A stretch of 64,000 bases of DNA from Dermanyssus gallinae (Eukaryota; Arthropoda; Arachnida; Mesostigmata; Dermanyssidae). The stretch covers positions 310,001 to 374,000 of the forward strand of contig QVRM01004007.1 in assembly GCA_003439945.1 (NCBI GenBank). The letters run 5' to 3'. The first letter of the stretch is position 1. Each line of letters begins with the position of its first letter. The notes below the pieces were generated by a model. It had not been told where the DNA came from, made no database searches, and was given only the letters and a program-made list of their open reading frames with translations. Below, piece after piece: positions 10,621-24,370 of this stretch. The position numbers and the translations under genes were made by a program.

Positions 10621-11879
10621 TTCAAAGGGACACAGTTCTTAATATTTGTATTAACCTAAGACAGCAGGGCAATGGCCAACGGAATACTCGCTCAAAAGCG
10701 GTCCCATTGTGACAGCTGCGTAGTTACTATGGCAGTCAGCGTTAAGCTGTTAGAGCGCCAGTTTTGCCATCGCCTGTTGCTAGAATGAGTCTATCTGATA
10801 CCTAGGTGCACACGAAAGGCAGGGGAGCGACTCACTGCAGCAACTCGCGAAAACAGAACCGGGTTGTTCGTCCACAATTAAGGTGATTTCCTTTGACAGC
10901 CAGAAGGCAACAGAGCACTATAGAAAAAGGATACTTTCCTCCTATACAGCTGCGCGCATACAATTTTAAAATCCTAAAAATATGTCAGTTAAACAAAAGT
11001 CTGCGAGGACCACTGTGTAGGTGTTATTGTTGACCAGTGTTATTGTTATAAAAAAAATAATTGCAAAAAGTCCAAATGGAACTTTGTCTCTTTTCCTAGT
11101 TGGCCACCATGATGTACCAGTCTTGGTGTCTACTCTTCGACTTGTATAGGGATTAGCTCCTTCGTTGACTTTGCATGGAGTCTTATCTTTGCTATTTTTG
11201 TTTCTTTCTACAGAGAGTTGTTGTCCCATCGTCTGCAATATGGCCAAACTCCCATGTACAAGCGCTAATGCAAACAAAAATACCAATTTCGGCGGAGACA
11301 GAATTCCTCTGCTGGCTTGAAAGAATAACTTTAGGGCCATTTCTGACAAGGCAGAAAATAAAAATGCCTGACAATTCGACCAAAAAATAAACCAAAGAAA
11401 GTATTAATGTATGACCTTTTATTAGCCTACTCGTTTGCTGCCATGCCGAGCTAGGTGCTCACTTGAGTTCCCAAATATAAACAAATCGCCTACGTAGAAC
11501 GCGTGTTCAAAAATAAATAAGATTGCAGAATCACCTTAGGCCAGGTCTTCTGTCTACCTGATGGGGTCGATGTAGTTCTTTCGTACCATATCTCTAATAA
11601 GGTTATCTTTTTCTTTTTGAATCTAAAACAGCACAGTTAGTTTCCACTCACTTCTGGCATTGGTACATCTAATTAGCATAGTATCTTTGCAATACTAATC
11701 TGTCGCTTAAACATGAGAGCCCAACGCCGACGAAGTCTCTTTTATTGCTGGTTAACAAAAAAAATTGAATCGTACCAGAACTATAACTGGTTATAGTTAT
11801 GGTAAAATAAATTTACTGCTAGTTTTAGTTCCATAAATCGTGAAACTAAATCCAGTCACTCTCTTTCTTGACCAAAACT
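10621..11879. other. Transposon-flanked DNA with nothing recognised
   Basis: Short overlapping frames exist on both strands (10966-11395) but none shows a domain, good start context or conserved splicing. No call is made. Confidence 0.4.
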
Positions 11880-13150
11880 CCTTGTGATTTTTTTAGTTAA
11901 CTTATAAAGAGGGGCAGGTGCTCTAAGTCTGGCATATCGCCAGGCTTTCACTTCTATTCAAAGGTAGGCATGTTGATGACAAACGAGATTCAAATTGTTA
12001 TACTGGAGTGGCGTTAGAGCGCACATTAAAGAGTATTCTGCAAGTGAGATAATAAGCAGATTGAGCACGTGGCTAAACAGACTCTTCCACCAGACCAATT
12101 TGGCTTTAGCAGAGGTCATGGAACCCATGATGCAATCTAGGTGCTCTAGTCAGAAATCAAGTGACTGCGGCACAACTCAAAGGTCAGTCCTTTTTGACTG
12201 CGTCAAGTCAAAGCCCCTTGTCATCTGCTGGTTAAATCATTCCAGCTGACAGGTATGGGTGACTCTCTCTGTAACAGCAAATTTTAATGGGGACGCCTTA
12301 ATGGTAGATGGTGAGCGTGGTGTATTGGAGATTAAGGAACATATGGAAATTCCGCATAGGGTTTTCGCTAAACTGCGTCTCGTTTACTTTTCTCCTCGCT
12401 GCCTTTGTTGGTAGTGTCCGACAGGAATGACAGATAGCCGTAGCGGTGATGATATTATGGTCTCACATTGTGATCTAGGTGTCATCAAGCCGCAATCACC
12501 TCTAACGTAGAGGCGTTCCTTGCTTTGAAAGGACTCCAGATAAGCACCAGGAAGAGCAAAGCCATGAAATTCAGACGTGGTAGTCAATCGGTCGCCAGTG
12601 ACAGTATACGCTTCGGCGTATAACGTCACTGACAGACTACCTTGCAAGTAGGTAAGGTCCAACTGAATTGAATATAATACACGATTTTTTTTGTATTTAT
12701 GTACCATCTTGAAATGCAAAGTAATTGCGAAATAAACAATGTGTAGATCCGACCGAAGACCGCCGTGTTTTCAGTATTGATGCTCTGTATGCTCAAGATT
12801 GTTTTGGTGTTGATGTGTGGTCTTGACAGTGTACGGAACCACCTCTTTAACCAGCCTGCGCAGTATTTTTCATTATGTATGCTGTGTAAGTGGTTAGTAG
12901 TGGTAGATGTGAGAGGAGAATCGCTTCGTTTATCTCATGCCAGGCCGTCCACCAGCTGTTAAAACAATCTGACTAATGCTAAAGATGTCGCGTACAGTAA
13001 GTACCCTACGAATATTGTATTTTGTAGTGAGAGGCCAAACAGTTTTCGAACCTTGTATTTCGTAGTGAATACAGGCCAGACAAGAAGTCAGAGGTTTGGA
13101 CGGACATATTCAATATCTTGCATTTCTAGTCTGGTTCTTAAGGTTAATTG
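11880..13150 (+). pseudogene. Decayed F1-family LINE reverse transcriptase (copy B)
   Basis: 11885-12610 aligns nearly continuously with 31560-32310 of the open F1 copy, including the region before YADD. 12760-13140 aligns with 32500-32830, where LMCGLDSVRNHLFNQ matches LMYGLDRVWNHLTLA. Many stops, short deletions and frameshifts are present. Its decay is similar to copy A, so both are much older than the 31-kb copy. About 150 bp of unrelated sequence replaces the middle part. Confidence 0.75.
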
Positions 13151-14490
13151 CACCAATGCAGCTTAATGGATTTAATGTAGAAGGAACTCTGGCCGTCAAA
13201 AACTAGCCAGGAGACTCTTGGATGGCGTGATCACTTAAGGACTCTTACGCCCCAATGCTACTGCGCAATGCGGTCATATTACTGACATAACGCCTCAGGG
13301 AAGTCGGAGTGCCCGTGAAAGATGCATGCTGTTGATTCATGAAACTCTGCTAGTACCTCTTTTTTTATTGTATAGGAAGGGGGAGGGGGGGAGGTGCATA
13401 AAGGGACGCAAACCTTCTAAACTTTTCATTTTAAGTACTTCGTTAAACCTGTCATTCGGCGGTAGTAACGTATGGATCCTGATACACAACGTGAGTTGTT
13501 TCTAAAATTAATTTCTTAAATATATTTATTTAGACAACTTATTTTTATGTTAGCGTTTTGAAAAGAACAATTGTCTCCGCGTAAACGTGTAGTCACGGGT
13601 TCTCTAACCCAATTAATTTCTTATACTTTTATTTCCCTATCATTTCTGCTATAGACGTATGGGTCCACGGACTCGTCTCGCGACTAAGTTTGTAAGGTCT
13701 TTAGCCGTAAAAGACTTTTCCCTCGACAAGCCAATCGGTATTCAATGACCTCTTTTTTCAAATAATGTTAATATACTTTACAATTCGTTTGTGTCAGACG
13801 TCGAAGTAGTATTCTAGTCGCTTTATCGACTGACATCATGGACCCTGTAGTAACAGCGGTAAGCGTTATCAGACTAAGTACATAATCTAACATAGAGGTA
13901 TAAACGATCTAGCAGCTTGGCAATTTTTATTAGGGCGCAATCGCTAGTTTGGCTATATTCTCACGTTTGACTTGTCCTCATTAAAAGTGTAAAAGACTAT
14001 ATCTTAGAGTTAACCCATAACGGCATTGCTAATCGCAACCCGTTACAAACGGTGGGCAATAGAATGTATGAAAGCAGGCTTTGGGACGTGACGTATTAAA
14101 TATATTCGCAAGCGAGAGAGTGGCATATAATCACAATGAACTTACGTTTCTAGGCAAACAATTATCTTTTTAAGCATACAAGTGAATAATATACGGGCAG
14201 CTTTTTGGAGCCCCCAAGTGTTGCATAGATCTTAGATGTAGGACGAAATGTCAAGGGCAGCGTTGTTCGTGTCGTCCGAGTTGTTCTACTAGAAAATGCA
14301 TTTTTCCAAGTTCCAACATATGCTAACCAAAGCTATAACTATCTGATAAGCTATGACCTTGTCCCACCACTTTTGTCATTTAAGAATGCAGGTTTCAACC
14401 AAGAATAACTTAAGTGAACAAAGTATATTCGGGGTCAAACATTGCTTAATTTCAGTTAGTGTTATTTTCAGATGTGTTATCATTAAAGGC
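13151..14490. other. No gene recognised
   Basis: AT-rich DNA with only short unsupported frames. Confidence 0.45.
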
Positions 14491-14662
14491 CTCGACGTCT
14501 ACGCATGGCCAAACAAAGTACCAATAGTCAATGCACTGCTCTTTTTATGGCAGCCTTATGAAAATACTTCTGCTTATATAAATATTCTTTTTTGATAGGG
14601 CTGCCATAAGAAGAGCAGTGCATTGACTATTGGTACTTTGTGCAGCCGTGCGTAGACGTCGA
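14491..14662. repeat. Long inverted repeat (fold-back) beside an (AT)n tract
   Basis: Arms at 14491-14555 and 14599-14662 are reverse complements over about 65 bp with roughly 90% identity, separated by a loop of about 43 bp. The right arm abuts a long (AT)n run. Transcribed, it would form one strong hairpin. No transposase or target duplication is seen. Confidence 0.85.
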
Positions 14663-14664
14663 TG

Positions 14665-14666
<2 letters not shown>

Positions 14667-14726
<60 letters not shown>

Positions 14727-14749
14727 TAATATATATATATATATATATA
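14667..14749. repeat. (AT)n microsatellite
   Basis: About 83 bp of TA dinucleotides broken once by ACATTA. Confidence 0.95.
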
Positions 14750-15380
14750 AAACAATCAAACATTAAACCACATACAAGTTTGTGATAAAAAGCCTTCTTC
14801 GTTAGGAAAAATCAAAGAGAGGAAAAACGAAGATGACACATTTTACCGTAAGGACTGTAGGTGTAATTTTAACTATTTGTTATGATCTTATAGAAGCCCA
14901 TGGCTTAAACTCGTAGGAAAGGTAGTTAGTCCATACTTAAAATTGGGGACTCCGGTTTGTGAGATTCTTAAGACTCATTAGCAATCGTGGCGATACACCA
15001 AACACGATATGATATAAAACATAATGGGCAACGAAAGACATGCCCGTAGAATGACTCTGCTAACAGTGGATATAGTCCTTTTTAATTTTAGATTAGTTGC
15101 CTCCGTGCCTTACGGGCTTAGAATTCTAAGTGAGGCATACCATTATTGCGCTGGGGGTCAGACGTGTTGAAATACCTAGGGTTTTTTGGCAGTTATTGTG
15201 GCAGCATAACCGCTTATTCGTAGCGTTACGGTTCATTATCGATTCTCAATGAGCTCATCGAATAAAATAGATTAATAAAAGGGATCGAACTGACGTATTC
15301 CAATCGTGTAATACGAGCATTTTTCTCTTCTTCTTACTATCGATCGACAGACACAACTCGATAGCAACAAAAAGTTTACT

Positions 15381-15659
15381 TTGGTAAAAGCTACATATGT
15401 AATACCGATCATAAAGACATATTCAACAGCTCGGATCGATCTCCGCCCCGAGGCCAACGCCCTACCCAGCAGTGGTCGGATCCACTTCCGGGGACCACCG
15501 GTGGATGCCGAAGGGTTCACTCTGGTCACTCAAAGGGGTCGCAAGAGGACACGATTCCTGCCAAGTAATCGCTTGATTCTTTCACCCGCCAGCAGATCAA
15601 ACGATAGCTTGCCGGCAAGAACCAGTTGCCTTAGAAGTCGTCCTGTACGGGCTGCTTAA
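15381..15659 (+). pseudogene. Possible LINE ORF1 (gag-like) fragment
   Basis: A 92-codon frame contains DAEGFTLVTQRGRKR, resembling the 'D-G-F-x-x-V-x-x-K/R' end motif common in LINE ORF1 proteins (a DDDGFVPYKK copy lies at about 41130 in the R1-like element). There is no zinc knuckle and no flanking homology, so the call is weak. Confidence 0.2.
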
Positions 15660-16971
15660 CCGGATGGCCATTGGTCGTTGTGCGTTTGCCGGGTTAGGTC
15701 ATAATTTTGCTTAGAGTGTTAGAAGCTACTTGAGAACATGACTTCTAACCTAAAGTATATCATTGATGCGACGTGTTACAACTAAGCTTTAGTTACATTA
15801 CGAGCACTGCAGTAGAATTTAGCTGTTTGCAATAATGGTAAGAAGTTTTGATACCTGATTATTCTTTAAAAGTCTTAGATATCGTGAACTCGTACCTTGT
15901 ATATACTGCTAAAAGGAAGGGGGCATTTGTCTCCAGCGTGCGTATGTTTGCGCAAACCGCCTTTCCCAAAATCTCAAATACTAGATTGTCAAGTTTTGCT
16001 GGGACCCCACTACAATGTTCTTAGTATTGGTGCAGTATTGCCTTACTGGTAGCTAAAGGATAGGCATTTTTTCCATATTAGATATCTAAGAGTCTCTTTC
16101 GATCCAGTGCCTGGCTAGGACCTGACTACTCATACAGGGAGGCTAATGGGATGTCGTCTATCATGCTACCGCAGCGGACATAAGGCCCGAGGAAAGGTAT
16201 ACTCATAGTTTGTCCTAGTCTCGTCACGCTACTTCAAAAAACGAATAGTCGTACTCTCGTTCTGAGTGCAATCCTCCCGAGAACAGACTCGCAACGCGGG
16301 TGATTTCCGCCACTGTCCGAATATAACATTGTGCAAGGATTCGTTACAGACTTTAAAAAATGCAGAAGATGGACTCCATATCACAAAGCGTCAGGTCGAG
16401 CAGACATCTCGCGACCTGGTTTAGATTAAAGTCAAATCAAGATATCTTGCGTAACACGGGGCACAATTTAAATGTACAACCAAGCTGTGGTGAACATGTA
16501 AATAAGTGGAACCTCAGTGAAAATATGCTTCGGCCTGATAGTGTACAAAACTTTTGAAAATAACGCAAGATGGTCCGTCATTATAAGGCTCAACAAACGT
16601 TTCATTTATTTATTTTGACCAAATTAACGCGTTTGCCGAAGTAGGTCACTTTCTTCTGCTCCAAGAATAAAGCGATTAGCTTACATCTCCGCACGTACGG
16701 GACAAAGCGTTCGAAGCAATTGACACTTTTAAACAAAGGCCGAGGGCAAACCTAATGAACTACATTATGTTTGTCTGGTTGCCTTGTGAGCGGATGCTTA
16801 TCCTTTTTTATATAATATTATTGATCAGGTTATAACCAGGTCTCTACTACAGCTAACTTTCAATCTACAGCTAACTTTCAAATCTCCTGGATATACTGAT
16901 AACTTAAAGCTTTTTCCCTGTTCTGCTCAAGTCTCATGCCGTTTTACAAAATCGATAAAATAAAAAAATAA

Positions 16972-17006
16972 TTAAATAGAGTCGCCGTCCCGGTGACTCT
17001 ATTTAA
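16972..17006. repeat. Perfect 12-bp inverted repeat, 11-nt loop
   Basis: TTAAATAGAGTC at 16972-16983 pairs with GACTCTATTTAA at 16995-17006. It follows an A-rich stretch. No adjacent gene explains it. Confidence 0.6.
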
Positions 17007-17469
17007 ATAGGAAGAAAAAATCGAAAGTACTACTTATGCTTGAATATTTGCGTAGCTCAGCACGGCCAGCTTGCGTAACCGTCAGATTTGACCATGGAGG
17101 GTTTTCGTCTTAGAATGAGAGTCTTTATATATCCGATCCTCTGTGATAATGCACATTAACTCGCACGACCACTGAGAGGTAAAGCATCGGATAATAGTTT
17201 GTAGTTACATAACAAATAGATTTACTTAGGTTTGATAAAGTATGCTGTGCAATTTAATTTTAAGGTATAACATGGTCGATCGGAATGAAATGCCTTCTGT
17301 CCTCGAAGGAGTTCCAAAATTTCAAAGTCTGTACTTTTTTAGAAGGAGATTGCTCTAAAGAGGGCTGTCCACAATAAGAACTTAATAATGCACTCTCTTG
17401 AGCCCCTGTCATTGGCGTACCAAATACTTACATCACTATTAAAAAAAAATAGCCCAGATTGACCAGCAC

Positions 17470-19330
17470 CGCTTTTTCTGTGCGAGATCGTGCGCGCAGT
17501 GAAGTCGACAATAAGGAAATCCATCCCGCCGCATGGGATGAGGCAAAGCAGACAAGGAAGCAGATTATACCCGACATGCCCCTGGACCGGACGGGAGACC
17601 TCCAGAGGTGGCTATTCTCCTCTTAGAATGAGTCGCGCAGACAACCAAAAACCATGCGGATACGCTGCTTGGGACAAGCTGGTTTCCGACCAATTAGAAG
17701 GCGGCAGATTTTGGGATGAGAATCCAGCGCCAATAAGCCAGGGGCGCGGGAGAAACCCTAGTCCCACAAGCTAACGGAAAATCTGATGTTTCTACACCTG
17801 AAAAAGAGGTGAAGGCACGACACACACTACCGAACGCATGGATTTCGGGCCATTCCTAGTTATCCGGCCTGAGGCGTGTATTATATCATGCCCGAAAGGA
17901 GGCCACACGGTCCATCAGGACACGTAGATTAATTTTGCTTCTACTCCCTTATGTTAGAAAGCGTTTAATATAGTTTTGAAGCGTTATAGTGACCGTTTTG
18001 AGGCAAAAGAGCATTTCCTTTACCTGCAGCAAATTTTCTCATATTACCTGGACTAGTGGGGGCTCATTCCAGGGGTAACAGCAGGGGTTTCTACGGGGAC
18101 AACAGCAGGGGTTTCACATGGCTTTGTCTTGGGCCCTGAGTTTTCTGAAACCTTGTTTACGACAAGGTTTTAGAAATCGATCACCTTTCGGAAGGTGTCA
18201 AGACTCTGGCTTACGCAGATATTCCCCCGCTACTGGTCTGTGCGAAAGGGATCGAACATTAGAGGAGGCGACTAGCGAGACACTGATTAAGGTACCCATC
18301 TGGATGAAGCGCACCATGTGGAACTAAGCTCACTGAAGAGGCCGCAGGACAACGACTTACCTCTCGACGAACACGCGACTCCTATCCTACAAGAGTTCAG
18401 GCATTTATAAGTAATCCTCGATACGGGCCTTCTAGGTACAGCCAACCTAAGGCATACTACCTAGAAAATCCTCCGAGTCTCCCAAAATCTTACAAATCTC
18501 TTGCCTTGATCGGGGGGGGGGGGAGCCTCTGAGGCTAGCCAGGCCGGCTTCAGTAGCAGGATTTATTCGCTTGTATGATTCACCGATCTCGGCAGGAAGG
18601 GCCCTCAGAAATGCGCAAAACCGGCAAGCACTCCGCTCGGCACAGCAACCAATGGCCATCAAGTGAGCAGGGCATATTGGAGCACCTCTACGGCAGCCCC
18701 GCTGGTCTTTGCGAGGATACCACCGCGGGACCTGTTACGGGAAAGAGAAGCAAGCAATTACTTTACAGGAATCTAGATGTGACCACGGCTGGAGTGCCGT
18801 GATAGATGCTTGATAGGATGAGTGGAACACCCCAACGGTCGACAGCTCACGAAAAAACTCACACTTTCGGCCCTGGTACAGCTGTTGGCTTAGAGAGCTG
18901 TCGTACTGCGCCACGTACAGTTTCAATTATGCATGGAGAGGATAACTAAAGTCACAACCAAAATATGTGGCCTATGCGGTTTTGACGGCGTCGATCACAT
19001 GGTCTACAGGAGCTGCGGCGACCGGAAACGTGCAGAATCTCTGTCTAATGGATCTGGTTGCCCACGTGACCACGACGTTCGAGGGCTGGCGGGAGGAATG
19101 CACTTACTTGGATAGTTATATGGAGTTGAAGACGGACCTTGAGGTGAAACAAAGTGGAAGATTTAAGCGGCGCCCGCAGGTGGGCGATCGAGTTGAGGGG
19201 CCAAGGGGGCGAGTTAGAGCAGCTGGGCTCTCAACGTACTCTCGATGCATCTTCTCAGCACGGAAGAGCATCGGGAAGGTTTATGAAGTGCTAGAATATG
19301 ACGCTCTCCCGCGGGTGCCTGAGGGAGTGT
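17470..19330 (+). pseudogene. Decayed R1-like LINE ORF2 (reverse transcriptase to C-terminus)
   Basis: Conceptual fragments in shifting frames follow R1-like ORF2 order. 17500-17760 is the linker (AAWDEAKQTRKQ, DRTGDLQR). 18100-18330 is the reverse transcriptase (FVLGPEF, then VKTLAYAD-like residues and LEEATSETLIKV). 18570-18800 is the post-RT domain (RALRNAQNRQALRSAQQ, AYWSTSTAA, IPPRDLL). 18960-19080 resembles the terminal C-x2-C...H zinc-binding end (CGFDGVDHMVYRSCG). Stops are frequent. The G9 run near 18511 is a later slippage site. R1-like assignment rests on remembered motif order, not on a tree. Confidence 0.6.
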
Positions 19331-22300
19331 AGAGGATATCAGTTTTAGTGGGTTTGCCGAGTCCCACACTAGTCACTACTGGCTGCCAGTGGCGCAGGTA
19401 CATCACGCATTTTTAAGACCTTCCAGAAATTTATTTGCTAAAGTTTTATTAAACTCAGGTTAGTTTCTTATGGAATAGCAGACTATTGTATTATACATAA
19501 GGCTAGACGATAGAATTATGTGAGTTATACGTACGTTTAAATAGAGAGCCGGATCTCGAAACGACTATTCTACTGCGGTGGCTACAAAAATGCATTCAAA
19601 GTATGCATGGCTTCCTTTTGAACTCCAATTAGCACACTTTAGAATAAATATAATGATATCAAGACATGTTACAACGAACTCCTCAAAGATAACAGTAGCC
19701 GTACCGTGCGCAACGTGCTATTCAGCCTGATGCCATAATTGCTTACTTTTCCGGCCCAAAAAGGCTAACCTTGTGGTTCTCCATACCCACCAATCAGTCG
19801 GAATCAGGGGAACTGACGTAACGGGAGTAGGGTCACTGACGGATATAATTTAGGCATTAATTACCGTGCAATAGAATGAAAAACACCCCTGTAGTAAGAA
19901 GCGTGTACAATAATAATATACGTTCAATTGAGCATTTTTACATATATCACCGACACTGACGATTAAGCGTATGTGCTAGAAAAATATAGGGAGTAGCTGA
20001 CGTATTATGGAAAACGGAATGGTAGTGAAGGCCAGCCATTCAATTGCGTCGCGACGGCACTTATGCCGCAGTTGAGAAAGCTGAAAATCAGATTGTTTTA
20101 AAGATAACGTTCTAGACTGCGAACATGATCAGAAATCGTGTTTCACTGAAAACATTGATAGTTACATCAGTCAAACGTGTGGCTCCATTTTGTCGTCGAT
20201 GTTCGACATGATATTGCTATATCATTTATTCACTTCGCGTTTAGATCATTGAGATATATGTAAGTCCTAGCTGGAGAGTGTAATCCTTCAGCGTAACAAA
20301 ATAGTATTTAGATGGCTCCATAAGCTCCAAGCAGGCTTCATCTTTCAAGAGTGCCTTGAAAGGCTCAGCGCAGATCAGGGTGCGCAAATCATGAGCCAGT
20401 AATAAGCTTTGACAGTTTGGCCTAAAAAAAGCCTCATGCTAATGGGACTTGCTTCGTCGATGCGATGTCTATATTTCTAGGTCGAACCCGTTAGCCAATT
20501 TACAGTTATAAGGCGAGAGGGAGCGTTCCTTGTGGCTTTACGTTCTAGAACCTAGGATAAGGGCTGAAAAATGTAATCCAGTTTCTCGGTTCTTTCTCAG
20601 TATTCATCAGATTGCATCGTAGAGTAAATTTCGCGTTGTCAGTCAGCTTTATTCTAAGTTTTATAGATAACGCTCTATCCCACATTTGCTCGTTCTTTGC
20701 TCAGGAACGTGTTTGCCCTAACCTCTTGTTGAACATTTTAAAATGCAACCGACATTTGGTATATTGCTATCTTCTAGGTCAGGCAAGAGCTTTTGGCGAA
20801 TATTACTGGCTCTTCTGAAACACCACAGAGGGTAAAGTCCAAAGTCCTTCAAAGCAGATTCATGTTGGACACAACTCAGACAAATATGACATTTTGAATT
20901 AAGAATCACACTGAGATCAGTCAACTGTCGGCGGCAGGAGAACTACGTGCCCATTCTTACTCTACCGGCGTGAGGCGATGTACTGGTGTTTTTTGCTATT
21001 AATTTAGGACGATAGGTTTGCCTGTGCAGCTTTAATTTTATATCGAGTTCTAATGAGCTGTTCAGCATAATCTGCCGCTTCCAACCTGTTGGGGCTTTGG
21101 AGTGCAATGACCGGGCTAGGGACATCAGCATCGCTTTTGAAGTGCCCGAGGGCGAAACTAATAGGTACTAACTCCCCCGAGTAGAGGAGACCTGTTTTAT
21201 AGAGACGACTTCGGGCAAATCCACTGAACCCGGTTTCCTCCCTACGCCCTCAGACTAAGGGAAATCTGTGCATCTACTGCTGTGTCGGTCGTTTTGTTAG
21301 TCTTGGGTAACAAGGCGTTGGCCCCCAGACTACATTCCAGTCTGTCCTGCAATACACCTGGCTCGTATTGAGCTCGTCGACTACCTTTATAGCGGCACAC
21401 CTAGTGGTGTTGACTTAGAGCAGTCTAACAATTGATCTGGTTGCTGTTATACCTTCACACAGCTACAGCAAGTCTGCGACGCCAGCAGTTTATTAATTCT
21501 GCATTTCGGCTTGCACGACGCTGTTGCGCTTCTGTTTAGCCTTTTGCTTTTGGATGTAAGTTTTTGTGGGGGGTTTTTCAATGCTTATCTTGTCTTCTTT
21601 CAAGAGTACTAGAAGGTTTTTTATTCGTTTTACTCTCCGGAAAATGGTCGATTCTGTATTCTACTAAGCCCAAGTCGACTGTTTATTCCAAGCGTTTCAA
21701 CGGCTGTCTACCTAGACAACTATTTTTGCCATTGAATAATCTCGACATGTTTTCCCCGATCCTTGTTAAAACGGCTTCGAGTAGTAGTTGCGTGGACACG
21801 AAAACGATTAGTTTAATTAATAATAGATTAGCTTAAATGTGTGGCAACACAGTTTCAAAGATTTCAATGAACATATGGATGGGAATGGAGTGAATGGTAG
21901 TGCACTATCTCTTTTGTTGAGAGAATCTCATCTGCGCTCCCTGTTTCTTCGTAGCTTAATAATACTTAAATAATACTTGGCTAACTGCGTGGCAGTGTTC
22001 TCTTGAGGGGCGGAAATTGCCTTGTAGCTTTAAAGTACAATGAATGCATTGACATCAAAATGACGACGACATCAGTCATTCTAAAGGATCCAACAATGTC
22101 AGCTGAAAAACCAACATTATTGACTTTAAAGCCAGCCATGAATGCGCTTAACAAGGACTATGGAGTGGCGTCAAGCGTGCGGACAATATGCCCACTTAGG
22201 CAAATAGGATCATTGCAGGTCTGCAGGTAAGCACCTTTTATGCAAGGATGCCTTTAAGAAGCCTTTACATATTCATAATGCAGACTTGGCTTGACGGTCA

Positions 22301-23285
22301 GAGGGGAAATTTGAAATAGTATGTCAAAACACAGCCTAAGTTAAAAGTTCACGGTAAGCGCGTTGTGGGACTTTAAAATGGCCGGTATTTTACATAGCGC
22401 TCGTATCCAAAAGACTTGGTCGGCATAATTTAGTAATTCATTGGTTCATTCCTTAAAAAAAGATGGGACTTACACGAAAAAAGAATCAGAGAATCGAAAT
22501 GTAACAACATGGACTGTGCGCGCCAAATACTTGTCCTATCTCCATTCGAAGGGCTAGGTTTGAGTGTGTTATCTTTCCTAAAAAGTTGCATCAATCAATG
22601 CTCCAAAGCTCCAAATTGCAGCGGCGACAACATTCGCGGTCACGGGGTGACATACCTAGCCGAGTAGTTCGTTTTTAGTCATTCTCGGAGGGCTAAGGCT
22701 GAAAATGCTTGGATATGCGATCCCGGCGTATTAGCAACTTCTGTTCCATTCGCAGCTACCTCGTATCAAACACAGTGCAAAGTGTGTAGTAAGCTGTTTC
22801 TTGTCAGTCAGCCGGTGAAATTGTTCATTGAAAGAGAGAATAACAAGGTCCCACAAAATTGATACCACGCCGGAAAGGGGTGCCCAGGAAGTTACCTTGC
22901 TTGAGGCGTTGGCTTATAGTCATTGTTTTGTAGGTCGTCAACTGAACATGGACCAAGTCACCAACGGCGGTATTAACGCACGGGCAGCTTTCGTCAAAAG
23001 TGGCGGCCTGGTCTAAGAAACTAGTGCGCTAGTCATGGCTGTCATCTGCCGGGGTGTCGCCGGTTTAATTCCTGTTGTTGATCAAATTTTCGTTGAGCAA
23101 TGCTCATTGAGAATGGATGATAAACCATACCGCTGAGAGCCAGCGGTCATGCTACCACAAGGACTGTTAGGGAAATCCTATATATCTCAACATGTCCGGC
23201 CCTTGGTGCATTGGAATTATATAAGTCAGATTTATTATCACACATGTTCTGTAGGAAAAGTACAGTTGAAATATATGCATATGTA
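19331..23285. other. About 4 kb with no recognisable gene
   Basis: The longest frames (21564-21836, 22003-22230, 20612-20818) show no domain, repeat or splice support. The stretch may be intron or long-decayed repeat DNA. Confidence 0.45.
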
Positions 23286-23289
23286 TACA

Positions 23290-24370
23290 TACACACATTT
23301 GGACTTATAAAATAATATATATGGAAAAGCTATGAAGCTATGATGCGAGCTTGGTTATCTAGACTAGCTAAAGACGGGACTAGGGTGCAGGAGGCAGCAT
23401 AGTATCTACCGCAAGGTAGTTTACAACGTTGGCACACACAAGAGTCTGAGGGATCATGGAACCCGGATATCGCGCACAGCACGTGGTGGAAACCATGCAC
23501 GGCGAACCTAGTCACCACATAGCGGTTAGATCGGCTCGGCCCTTTCCATGCCTGGTTTGTAGTGCTCCTGTGCTAAAGAAATCCGCATTAATTTCAGCAA
23601 ACTTGCACTCCCACGTTTTGAGGACGTTGACGTAGTTGGAAGATGAGGGCAAGTCGAAACGTCGTCTTAGCTCCTCGTCGAATAGGGGGTGTCCGTGAGG
23701 AGACAGACAAGTCGGTTGCGGGCTGAACGATGGAGACCCAGGACTCGCTTGAGGTACGCTGTTTTCAGATTATTTAGATGCTCAAGGCTGGCTGGGGTGA
23801 GATCGTTCCAGATTATTTCGATACCGTAGGCGGCCATTGGAGCAATCTTTAGATCGAACAGTCTCAGTGCCGTTGGGATGGACAACAGCTGCGGCTTTCT
23901 AATTGTGGTCATTGCTACCAGCGCCTTTCTGCAACTTTCCTTGATATGCTGCAGGAAACATCGGCCGTTTGACGTTAGAAGCAGTCCCAAGGAGGTAAAC
24001 TTACTAACGTAAGGAAGGTCAAAACCGGCCAAACGAAGTCCATCGTTAGCAGCTAAGCGCCCGCCTCTTCTAAACTTCAAGGCCACTGACTTCGTCAGAT
24101 TTACAGTTAGTTTAAGCTCAGACGTGGCCGCGTGAAATCTGGCTAGAGCCTGTTGAATCTGAAAGCGACTCTTCCCATAGATGGCGAGATCATCTGCGTA
24201 CAAGATCACCTCTACCAGATTTCTCAGAATCACATTTAGATTTACAGTTAGTCTAAGCTCAGACGTGGCCGCGTGAAGTCTGGCTAGGGCCTGTTGAACC
24301 CGAAAGCGACTCTTCCCATAGATGACGAGATCATCTGCGTACAAGATCACCTCTACCAAATTTCTCTTGC
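23290..24370 (-). pseudogene. 5'-truncated F2-family LINE ORF2 with duplicated YADD segment
   Basis: The main frame (24359-23667) carries YADD motifs, RGGRLAAND, FDLPYVSKFTSLGL, KIAPMAAYGIEIIW and KRVLGLHRSARNRLV, the F2 post-RT order. After a frameshift near 23670 the frame at 23518-23330 holds the C-terminal Cys/His cluster (VHGFHHVLC, then H, C-x-C-x2-C-x3-C). Everything upstream of YADD is absent, as in 5' truncation during target-primed reverse transcription. The YADD segment is duplicated in tandem, described separately. Confidence 0.8.
24078..24359 (-). repeat. 141-bp in-frame tandem duplication containing YADD
   Basis: Two 141-bp units (24359-24219 and 24218-24078) each encode VEVILYADDL..YGKSRF and the following helix. 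The period is exact (catctgcgtac at 24191 and 24332) and equals 47 codons, so the frame is kept. The second unit leads into the normal downstream sequence. Confidence 0.9.

Noticed and set aside
15150..15162. gctgggggtcag shared with the SINE 3' part
   Set aside because: Only about 12 bp match without wider homology; likely chance.
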